A DNA stretch of 64,000 bases from Symsagittifera roscoffensis (Eukaryota; Xenacoelomorpha; Acoela; Convolutidae): the NCBI RefSeq assembly GCF_963678635.1, contig NC_087067.1, forward strand, positions 25,487,547 through 25,551,546, read 5' to 3'. How positions within the stretch are numbered: the first letter of the stretch is position 1; the number at the start of each line of letters is the position of its first letter. Below, one piece after another: positions 24,001-36,000 of this stretch. Below the pieces are notes generated by a model. It did not search any database, was not told the DNA's origin, and worked only from the letters and a program-made list of their open reading frames with translations. A program made the translations under genes and the position numbers.

Positions 24001-27000
24001 GTAGAAAAATCTGCAAAAAGAAGTAATTAGCTACAAAATTTAATCCATTTTGATGGATTTTATGTACAAAAAATATTCCATTTTATTGAAAATAAAATTT
24101 AATTTTCGAACTTTTATTTTGCGAAAATTATCGATTAAAAAAGATTTAAAATCCATTACATTGTCCAAATTTGCCACTATAATCGTTGATATAGACAAAA
24201 AAATTTTGTCAATAAATAACCATTATAATCGATTTTTATCCATGAAATTTCGGTGCGGGTAGTTCAAGCATACTCGCTTGGCAATCCCAAGCTTTATGAA
24301 GTGATGCCAACACTCAGTCATTTTTTTAAAAATCGGTTTGAATAAAAAACCCTCCCGGGCATATAACTTCCTCGCTTTCTTCGGAAGTCGAAACAATAAG
24401 AAATATAACAAAAAAAGAAGCATTGATTTTCAAAAAGCAAGGACGAAACTAAATTTTGACGAAAAATTCATTTTATATAATCAATATGTATCAAACCATA
24501 ATCCCCCCCTGCAATAGAGGAATAGCCTGTAAAATCCTCGACATGAATTGTAGATTGAGATTTCAAGACGCATTTCTGCCATAGAACAAGAAGTTTACAC
24601 CGAAAAACAGTTAAATTGCGCCCTGTAATACGTATTTTCAAATTAAAAAAATTTTTGTCAACACCAGAAACTTAATCAAAACGAGTATTTAGGTACCGTC
24701 GTTTGTTTTAGACATCTTGACAATGAATTTGAAATTCAAAATTTTATTATCAAAATAAGATTAAAAATAATAATACCAGGTTGTTTTCCAGCTTATGTTG
24801 TCCTTAGATATTCAGTGAAAGTTCATTTGAAAAATTCTGAATTTGTATCAATTTCTGTATCTGTTTGATTTTATGATGATTTGTTTTCAAGCGTTCCGGA
24901 AGAGCTGAAAAACTTGAAACAGTGATCTAAAAGACTCAACAACGTATTCCAAAACCAGTTTTTTTCGAAAGTTCCGTAAGATCAAATTTAAAAACCTTGC
25001 TAAAACATCGGTGCTGTTTTTTGAGTAAATCGATTTACAAAAGCATTTGGGCTACCGTAAACAAATATTTATACCTTGTATGATCTTTTGAAAAATCGAG
25101 TTCAATCTGAATATTGTCAGTATGGGCAAATTTGGTTTAGTCTTTCGAAAATTAACGTGTTTTGAAGCTTCGAAACTCTTCTGGAGAAAATTATCCTCAG
25201 AGCCAACAGTTCGTTGCTTCTTCTTAAATAGGGAAAAATGTGACGTTAATATAACACTTTTTTTGGCATATTACGATATTTTTTATGTTCAGGGAGGGCT
25301 AGCAACATCAAATTGTTTGACCTGGAAACTTGAAAAAAATCGACCGTTTTTTGTTAAATAGAGGAATTTCTGCCCTCTTGAGGAAATCCTAGATTCGCGC
25401 GGATACAGAAGAAGGTTGTTTTTTTTTCTGAAAGATTGCTTTGTTTCGATCAAACAATAAACTATAAAAAATCTTACTGGTTTGTTGGTTGAGGAGAGTA
25501 ATTGATTTCAGATCAATCGGTAATTTATTTATTTATTTTTATTCAAACATTGTCAAATTTGATAGTTTCTTAGAAAACTTACTTCACACAGGTTGTATAT
25601 GTCCATTTTTGTTTGCCCGTTAGCGCCTCAACCTCGTCTCTATTATTGCTGAGAATTTATTTTTCACCGCATTCTTACATAGATGCTTAGCTATGATCGA
25701 ACTGTCTGTAACAGTTCTTCGTAGATGGTAGAAAGTTTACCCTTTGATTTGTAAAGCAGCGAATTGGGGATCAATTGAACAATTCCCCCCTCCCCCCTGT
25801 TATGACCAATTGAGCTATACCCCCAGCCAAAAACGGCAAAACACTATAAAAAACGTTTTCTAACGCAATCAGGTGGTTCGAGTCTATATAGGTCGCCATC
25901 AATTGGCCGACTGAAGTTTTTTTTTCATATGAGTATCGAGAAAAAATATTAAAATATTTGAAAATACCAAAAACTTTAAAAAAATTTCCAATTTTTTGTT
26001 TGTGCAATCATTGCTTCGAGGTTAGCAAGTTACCAGGGTCAATACAATTATTGTCCCTGGTAACTTGCTATACAAAATAGTTTTATACAAATATAAGTAG
26101 TTGTTCAGGTCGTTATAAACAGGTCTCAAGTGCCTCTTGAGCTATCTCCCCAGAAATGGCAAGCCGAAATGGTGAACGAGGAGATTGCTGAATTGATCCC
26201 GAATTTGTTCCTTCGGCAGCTTAGCTGAGCCTTCATTCAGCCTTCCAACCGTTCGGCATTTTTACTTGATCCCAATTGCGCTTATTCGCAATCTGAATAC
26301 GATGCTAGAAATCGAACAAAATACAACTCACAGAAAACACAGGCTACAAAATTGAGTGAATTAAAACAATGCCATGTCTGTCAAACGGCCATGCGTTACC
26401 GCTGCTCTCTTTGAGACACCTTTAAGTGTATGTGGTGTTGTTGTAACCTGTTTATGAAAATCCTCGATAAGGAAGGTATCAAATAACAATTAATGTGTTA
26501 AAATGAATGTGATAAAAGTACTGTTGGCCAATAGATTTTAGTGTCCGTTATACTAAAAAAAAGCTATTTTTCATGGTGTGCACGGAGCCGAACTCCGCCA
26601 TACCCGTAACCCATCCGGAAAACCATTTTTGGCCCTTAATAATAGTTGATAATATTTTAGAGCCGCCTGCCCCAGAGCTGGGAGCAGTCTCCTTTTCGAC
26701 CCTTGTGCCCGGCGAAGCAGTTCGACAATTCTGGAATGTATCTTCCAATTTGTACAACAACTTCGAAGTTGTCATCAACGGCCAACTGCAGGCAATGGTT
26801 AAACAAACAGGTGAGGGAAAAGTACTAGTGGTGAGGGAAAAACTACCCGGTCGAGGTGCTCACTTTAAGTTTCGACCGTATCGACAAAAATTCGGCTGTT
26901 TTCGACCGTGCTCGACGGAAACTGGCATGTTCCCGGGTATATGTTTCGACTTTCGAACAAAATGAGTTATCCAATATTAAACGTTATAATTTCTGCTTTT

Positions 27001-30000
27001 CGAGTATTATGATGCTTTTTATCAGAATAAAATGATTAGAACTATTTGCAACAATTGTGTTTTTCAAAATGTTTTCAAATGCAAAATGCTTTAAATGCAT
27101 GAACAATTTTTGAGCTAATTTTTTTTCCATTTGTTGGAATACTGCTTGGCTATTTGAGTCGAAAATGCTTTAAAAAATACGTTGAAAATTGAAAACTTTT
27201 TTTTTTGTATTTTTCAACCGATCTTTAGGTACGTTTCGACGTGCTCAAGGCATGTTTCGAGCTTGCTATTTCGAGCCTGCTGTTTCGAGCGGCATGTTTT
27301 GAAACTGACATATACTCAACTTCAAAAGTCGAAACATAAAGTGAGCACCCCGACCCGGGTAGCTAAAACTCATTAAACTCTTTTAATAATGTTTGATTAT
27401 TTGAAAAAATAGTTTGAATCGATTTTAAAAAAAGAATGTAACGCAGGTCGAAGTTTTATGCCCAGAAAATCAAAATCACGCCAAATATCATTCCATGATC
27501 AAAAATTTATAATCTTGACATCAAAAAATTAGACTTCCGTAAAAAGTACCCTCTCAGTTGCGCCGGTACGGATAACATTTTAAAAATCATAGTCTGGAAA
27601 TAAATTTTCCGCGATCCTCGTTAAAGTTCGAAAACTTGTGGCGATAATCTACCAAACCATTAACTCAGGGCACGTTAAATACTTGTTTTGGCTTAACTAA
27701 TTTACTATTTGAGTGTTGGTTTCATGTTTCAGAATTCAATTCTACCAATTTAACAGTTGGAGTCAGTTATGAGGTAGAAATTTACATGAACAGTTTTCTT
27801 CGACGAGTTGGACCGCAGGTTCTTGCTTACAACTTGAGTAAGTATGAAACAAAAAAAATATATTTGTCAAAGAAGTTTTTTTGCTTGTACCGACAATTTT
27901 TCCAATATTTACAGCTGTTCCAATATTTTCAGGATATGATTTTTGTATGAAATATCAAATATTTCAGGGATCAAGGAGTGATGGCTTTTTATTTTCTGAT
28001 TGATATACAGGGTAATTTAAAAATAAGTTTCTTCTGAATCTGCACTCATTTCACAAACTATTGGGTTTTTGAAGTGATTCTCTCATAGGCAGCAAAAATT
28101 TGCCGAACCTGATAATATATGTCATTAAGTTATTGGATTGGTTTTGTTCATGGATGTTTTCGAGGATTAGTGAAAATTCTCAGTATTTTGAGCTGGAAGC
28201 TTCTATAGAACTGATATAAAACAACCAGATTTTAAACCAAAATGAACTTGAACAAAATTTTCAAATTCGGTTTTTTCTAAAAATACGTTGGACTAAAAAT
28301 GGTGAGGAAAAAAACCTTCGAAGTTTTACCAGCATTTTTATGGCGCATTTTATATTGTAAAAATTCAAAGCAAGCCTACACCATTCAAACGAGTCAATTC
28401 GTTTGATTTAAAATTAAGGAAGCCAACAGGCCCAATTGTTGATATTCTTAAATAGTCGACTAGTCGAGCTTCATGCAAGTCGAGCAGTCACTGAATATTC
28501 TTTTTCGAAAATCATCCATCCACCTGCTAAGTAGAAAAGATATACAAAAAAAAACAAGTCTGTAAAAAGAAACCTGACTCTAGCATTAAGCAAAATGATA
28601 GAGTCTTGTCTAATTTTTAAAGATATTGAAAAGCTGAAAGCATGTATGCGAGTTTTAAACTTTTTAAGAAAATGTTTGCAACAATTACAGCACCGATAAT
28701 GAGTTTTTATTTGAAACATTTTTGTATGGGAGCCCACTTTTCTACTTGACCTCTTATTAGATCTCTTTGGAGCTGTTGGTGATGAACTGAAAGGCCCTTC
28801 CAGGAAACATATTACGTTAATTTCATTAACAATGTAATATTTCTGGAGAAATGAAATCGAATTTAAATTCTTTGGATATAGCAGAGCAAAATGCCTAATC
28901 TTAATTTGGTACGATTTCTAAGACGGATTAAGTCTCTGCTTACGCGTTAAAAGTATTCCGTGTTAATTATTCCAAATTGGCCGAACTGGCAGTTTTTAAA
29001 ACCTCATAGCTTTACAAAAAAGATCATAGGTGAATTATCTTTTTAAATTTGAGGACAACATTACTTTTCGACTGTTAAAAAAATCAAAATGGTTTGTAAA
29101 AAAAACGCAATTTGTCTGGAGAAAAAAAACCACCCGAGCACAGATATTCTTAGAAAAAAATCGGAACAAAAAGTAAGAGCTGTTCCGAGAAACACAAGAT
29201 AAGAGTTTTACTCCAGTGACAAAACTTCACTCGTTAGTACTTCCAAATAAAAAATGAAAAGGTATAAATAACAGCAATGAATTGGGGAATTTAGAGTCCG
29301 GCCAAACTTGAAAAAAAAAACAAATAAAATTTGATTTCAACACAAAAGCGACTGAAGGAAAAATTGGGCAATGTTTATTGATTAAAAATTAGGCAAAGTA
29401 AAGCTATTTAATTGATTGTAGTCGAAAAATTTTTCTTCTCTATTCTGAAAGACTTCTCTATTCTTTCTATGCAGGAGTTAATCTTTTTTGCTCTTCTTTT
29501 AAAGTTTTTAAGTTTAATCTGTCAAAAAAAACTCAGAATTTGCCATTCCATGCAGGTTTATAATTTCTATTTCTTGGGTCTAGCACCTTTTTTCATTTTT
29601 TGTTCTTCTCTTGATTATGATTCATTGCACCTAGGTCTCTTGAAGTATACCCAAAAAAAGAAATTGGTTGATTAACTTGTTTTTTAATTAATTTTGTCGG
29701 CATTTTAAATCAATCTTTTGATACAAATGATAAAAATAATGATAAATTAATCGACAGTTTGTGTTTTGTTGTCGGTCTTTATACAAGACGCAAATAAAAA
29801 TAGTAAATTAAAAACCAGAATAATTGGATGAAGATTACTTCATTTAATTAAATTCAATTAAAATGAGATAATAGTTTGAATCTTCAAAAAAACCCTTTCA
29901 ACGTGGTGTCAAGAAAAAAATATATATATACTCTGTGTCTATAGGGACAAAACAGTGCTTTGGGAGAGCTCGAAAACCTCATTTTAACATATCTGCATTA

Positions 30001-33000
30001 TTTGCATTATAGCTATCCTCAATTCAGTTTGAAAATCAAATAAGCTGCCTCAGGGGCGGATCTAGGATTTTTTCGAGGGGGGAGGCGGATTTTCAGTAAA
30101 ATTTCGAAAATTTTGTCGACCTTTTTTTAGGTCGACCCAATTGATTTTTCGAGCTCTCCCAGAGCACTGTTTTGTCCCTATTTTGACCAAATTTTCTGCG
30201 CTGCAGGCAAAATTTTGAAAAACAGGCCAAAAAAAAGCGTTTTAAGGCACTTTTTGGGAAATTTTGACCAAAAAATAGCGTTTTTTTTTCGGCGCGCGCT
30301 ACCTTCCTCAAAATTAGTATACATTGACGCCAAAGGCGCTTTAAGAAAATTTTCTAAGGTCCATCACCAAAAATGGATATCTCAAAATAGAACAAGTGGG
30401 GACCCTTTGGGTCGGCAGGGGGTCGAATCCCTGAGGGGGGGGGGGGGGGGAACTGCCTTGGATTCAGAGGCCGATCTAGTGTTTCAGCTATGGATTTTCA
30501 AAAAAGTTTTCAATCATTTCCAAACAATTCTAGAAAAAGCGCACCAAATGTCAAACGTTTTTGGCTCTTTTTTAATTAAAAAATTGATAAAAATTTAGGC
30601 CAAAGTTGCCATTAGAACAATTGTAGTCTTGGTTGACCCAAATATGATGCTATACTTGATGTTGTACAAAAATTGATGTTATACAAAAATACCAACGGCA
30701 AGAGTACCAAAGTACTTAAATAGGGGAGGACCCGCGCTTCTCTAAATTATAGCTACTACTTGGCATGTTAGCAGGGGTCTTAATAATTAAAACTTCACTA
30801 TTCATGAATTTTGGTCATTTTTTTTCAAAATAAATTTGTTTTAGCTAACTCAAGAGAGAATTTGGGCGCCTCAAATATTACCCCTTTCTCGGCTACGCTG
30901 AACGTCGACATACAGCAATCAACTGATACAGAAAATGGCACCGATAACTGTCCGATCGGAAAACTGGAGCTAAGAGCTCAAGTGCAAGTGGCCGACTACG
31001 TTCCGCTGTTTCTCTCGGCAGATGAAATAGAAGCACGCCAGTCTTCAGATGTGGTTGGTGTTTCGTCAGCCTTGCGGGTGGGTGGATTGGATTCGGGCAT
31101 CGTGTTTTGCTTCCAAGTGGCGCCTATCAATTCTTGCACCAATTCGACTATTGCTAATCGAACATTGAACAATTGTGCTCCTTTAGGTAAGAAAAAAAAA
31201 TCAATATAATTTCCATAACTATGATGTTTTAGGTAAGAATAAAAAATCAGTAATTTCTATAAGTACGATCCTTTAGGTAAAAATATAAAAAAATCAACAG
31301 ACTTTCTAAAACTATATTTATAAAATAGCCTGATTTTAGATTCAAATTATACTTACAAACGAAAAATTACAGGATTGTTAGAGCCTCTTTTTAACTTATT
31401 GCCACACTCATAAGGATCTTGAGTTTCTGTTAATTTACCTTTCGGCGCATTTTTTCCACTTTCAATCCGGTGATGGTTAATAAAAGTTAATTTTTCACTT
31501 GGAAAATTCCCAAACTAGATATATAGAAACAGTAAAACTAATGCATGATATGAAGTTATATCAAGTTTTGATTGTTTTTTTATTTCAATTTGTCGATTGA
31601 TTATTCGTTATGATTGTTTTTTCTCCATTTCAGTGCCTCAACCGCTAAACCAGCAGACGAGTAACCTGACCTTTGCAGTTGACCTTGAAGATGGGTCACT
31701 CCTAATCACTGCGGCTTTGCGTCAGTTCACAGCCTCTGAGTTGATAGACGTGGTCGTTACTTGCTCTGCTCCGAACATCACAATTATCGACAGTGAGATT
31801 GATTCAATTCTGCAGTTAATGCAAATTTTTTGACAATTTTGGGAAAATTCCCGGTGGGGCTTGGCGGCTTAAGAAATTTCAACGTAGATTTGGTTTGGTT
31901 CGGTTATTGTAAATTCGGCTCGGTGTTTGGTTCGCTTCGGTATATGAGATAAAAAATCGATATAGAGTTTTTTCGGAGTGTAATGAGCTTTTCGGCGTTG
32001 TGTCCCAAAAAAGTCGCCCGTTTTGAGTGTTTGAGTTTCCTGAAACTGAACCAATCCGATCACTGTTTGTATTCGATGCTGTTAGGCATAGAAATTTTCA
32101 CTCGTTTGTGCAAGTTTTGGATAGATAAATATATTTGTTCGCCCATATATTTGTTAAAAAGCTCGCCCATATACGTTTAAAACTCTGTTTTTCGATCCAT
32201 AATTTGGTTATTTATGTCATAAATTTTATCAATAGGGCCAATAAAATTAGGATGTTTTGTATGCTGAGATCACTTACTCAGGCTGCTTTCTTCTTAGACA
32301 ATTGCTATAGATTGTATTCGAGTATATATCTGCGTTGGGGCCTAGGAAATTAGACGATAAACAATTTAGACGGATGCTACAAAAACGAAGTTATTTTATT
32401 TTTTACTGATCTAGACGAAAAAGTTTTTAGAGGAAAAAGCTATGAAAAGGAAAGGGCCAACAAAATTTCTTCTTAAGAGTGAAGTTTCACAAATTTAAAA
32501 AGCACATAAAATGTCAATATCTATCAAAACAATTAGTTTAAGTGAACAAAAAATGTCAAATCCGAATTTTACAAGAGAGTTTTGAGTTGAATAAATTATG
32601 CATGATTGACTTGCAAAATTTTTGGCTACCGAAATTTACCTGCTGTCTCCAAACAATTATATTTTTCCCGCGCAATTTGATTGCAAACAATTTAAATCTC
32701 TCTCACTTTCGTCTATTTTCTCACAATTGCAGTTTTGCAAAATCGCAGAAATCGCAAAATTTATTGTCAGTGTCTGCTAAAGTGAAGAATAAGCGATTAT
32801 AATAATGTGTAGTGAAGAATAATCGATTCAGCTTTCGCTTTGCAAAATTTCCGCATCACTCATTTGAGTAAGGCAGAAATGCGTGCCGAAATTTGCACGA
32901 CGCGAAACAAAATTATAGTGGAAAAAATACTTTTCAATGTGGTTTTCTACTTATTGTATAACCGATTAAAATCAGGTCCCGCTTTATATTATTTTGATAT

Positions 33001-36000
33001 ATCCATTCTTGGTGACGGACACTAAAATTTTTTATAGGCGCATTTGGCGCCAAATATTCTAAATTTGAGGGTTCAGCGCAAAAACGCAAATTTTTGGTCA
33101 AAAATTGCGATATTAGCCGACAAGGAATCTGCATAAAATCACGCAAAAATGATGCAGACGCAAACTACACATTTTTTTTTGTTTCGGTTTGCAAATTTGT
33201 CAGTCGGCTCACATTTTTGATTCGTTTTAGTTAGTCCGAAAGGCGCTATAATAAAGATGCAAGCTTTTTTTTTTTAAATGCGTGCATTCTTATTCTTTGA
33301 AAATAAAATCAAAATTCGCTTTTAAAATTGTTGCGATTACTGGTTTATCTACCTGGATAAAATATGGGCCATACAAATCTCATTCTAATGTCTGAAAACA
33401 TATCCTATTATTAGAGAGTTCATCAAACTTCAATAACTTTTTTTGTAAGTTTTTGGGCTCTAGTAAAAATTACAAGAATTTTGATTAAATTTAAATTTCA
33501 AAATTGAGCGTAAACTAATTTGATATCAGTTTCTTGAGTTTCATTTTCACTCAATGGATATTTTTGGTCCTCAAGCTCTGAACGATTGTTTTTGATCAAA
33601 GCAGACTGAATCCAGATTTTGTCAATCCCCACAATCTCAACCCGACGTTCTTTTTTCGGTCTCCGCGGTCTGAAACCGGAATTGTGTGTCCTCAAAATCT
33701 GAAACCCATTTTTTTGGTGCTCACAGTCTGATCCCGGTTCATTACGAGGTCAAACTGTGTATTTTGTGAAATGTAAGCGGATTCCGCAACAAGGACGCTA
33801 CTCTCTGATCTATTTTTTTCGATCGTTTTTGATCGTTCCAACAAAATTTCAACATGTTTAAAGACTTGTCTCTGGATTTCAGGAACAAAAACATTAAATT
33901 GTACGCTTATCCAGTGTACAGTTTGGCCCCGTAATGTTTTTTTTTGGTCCTTTTGGTATGAAATCCAATACATTCGGTCCGCGGGGTCTGAAAACAGCTA
34001 TTTGTGGTTGCATACGCTCTGAAAATCTTTTAGTTTGTTATCCACGATCTGAACCAGACCTTCTGAACATAAAGCCACGATCTTGACCCAGGATTGAGTC
34101 CAACACCCGGGGTTGACCCGGGATTGATTTAATGTCTTTTGTAATCCAATGAAATTCAGATGACGGCTCCAAACTGATGATCAGAGAAGCTGATGACGCT
34201 ATTAAAAATCAGACGGCAGTGGAGTGCAGAACTGCGACATGTGCGTCCCAATCGGAGTCCGGAGGAGTCGGGTTCCAGTCGGAAGTGGTCGCTGGAGATA
34301 ACCGGGAGGCTGGGTCGAAATGTGAGGTGGAAATCTTCACGCGAACAGGTTTCTCAGAATCAGAACACACGATAATTTCACACTACGAAGGTACGCTTCT
34401 TTTCATTCCGGGTTTGTAAATCAAATTCAGTTTTTTTGTTCATTACAAAAAATCGGACTGACAGTAATAGGTAACAAGACAATCTGCCAATTGGTAAAAA
34501 ATAACTATGTGTTTAATGAAAATTGACAAAAAAATGAAGAAAGTTGTGAAGAAGCAAATGACTAAAAAAGAAACAAATGTGAAGAAACTTGAAACAAAAT
34601 GTTGCGTATCGCCAGACATTTCACGGATCACTTTCATTGCAGTTGACTCAAGACTGTGATGATTTTACCATGACGTGGCGTTTTTCAAAATTTTACGAAA
34701 AGTTCCTTTGTTGGTCGATTAAATTGATTTTTTGAGCGCTTCCAGAACAGTATAAGGCAGAGCGGATTTAGGAGGTAGAGGGCGTTTTTTTCTGAAAATC
34801 ATTTTTGTAAAATTTTTATACATAATTTTTATATAATTTTTACGTAAAAGCAATCTAAAAATTTTTTTCTGAAATTTTTTTGACAATCCACACCCCCCTC
34901 CACAAAATCCTAGATCCGCCCCTGATTCTAAACATGTTAAAACAAGAAAAAACGTGATAAGGCAGAGCAGATATTTTAACCAAAATATATTTAATTTTTT
35001 TGCTGTTTTGAAAAACATTTGGCGTTCAATTAAAAAGTTTGGCGTTCAGAGAATTCTCATAAGTATGGAAAATGTACGACTAACTATTTTTCACAGAAAA
35101 ATATACCATCGTTTTCCCTCTTTTCGCTAGAAAATGAGTATAAGGATGATCTGTTTTCACTAATGTCTTTTCACTTTCCGAAAACAACGTGTAAATACTT
35201 TTTTTGTGCAATTGAATATATCTATTTTTTAAAAATTTGGCTTAACATTTAACGTAGTATGAGAATTGAGTGACAAACTTTTTTTCGCAAAAATGTAAAT
35301 AATTTTTTTGTAACAGTTTATCCTAAAATGTCTTCTAAAATCCATCATATCAAGACTCAAACTTTCTAACTTTGCAAGTTTTTTCTTGAAGTTAGCAAAA
35401 TTTGCGGATTTGAAGTTATACAAATCTCATAATATAGAATTCGTGTGATATGCATTTTTTCAAAAAAAGCAACGTGCCTTTCTATGTTTTTTTTGCGTGA
35501 ATATTTGTTAGAACCCAATAGTTTATCGTATAGTGTTTTCAAAACCACTTGAATCCACCTTTAAACTATTTTCTTTTTTGAGAATAACTAGTGATTTGTT
35601 TCTCATCATACAAATTTTTTCACAAGTTCCATTTTTGGATTGTTTATTAGCAATTTTGATGTATGGAACTTGGGAGACTACTTAGTAAATAATTGACAAT
35701 TAGAAGATTTTCGATTCATATAAATTTATATAAACTTCAGATTTTTTAAACTGCAGTTTTGCTTGATGCTGATACACCAATTGAACAAGCTATCTAAGTT
35801 AAGAATTTAGTATTTCAGCTTTCAAAGTTTGCTAAACGAGTCTGACAACTGATCGCAGTACAAATATCGAAAACGCCTGATTTCATTAGATTATATTTTA
35901 ACCCAATTTTTAACACAGCCAAAAAGCTATTTGAGAAAACTGGCTTTTGGATTAAACGAAGGCTTATATAAAAATTTTTGAACCTAGAAAAAAAAGATGA

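Noticed and set aside
21974-24423. Repeated short open frames on both strands at a 2,076-bp offset
   Set aside because: They repeat only because the whole non-coding unit is duplicated; Lys/Ile/Phe-rich translations are expected from AT-rich DNA.
21638-25789. CRISPR-like or satellite array
   Set aside because: Only two long units and no short repeat-spacer structure; the genome is an animal genome.
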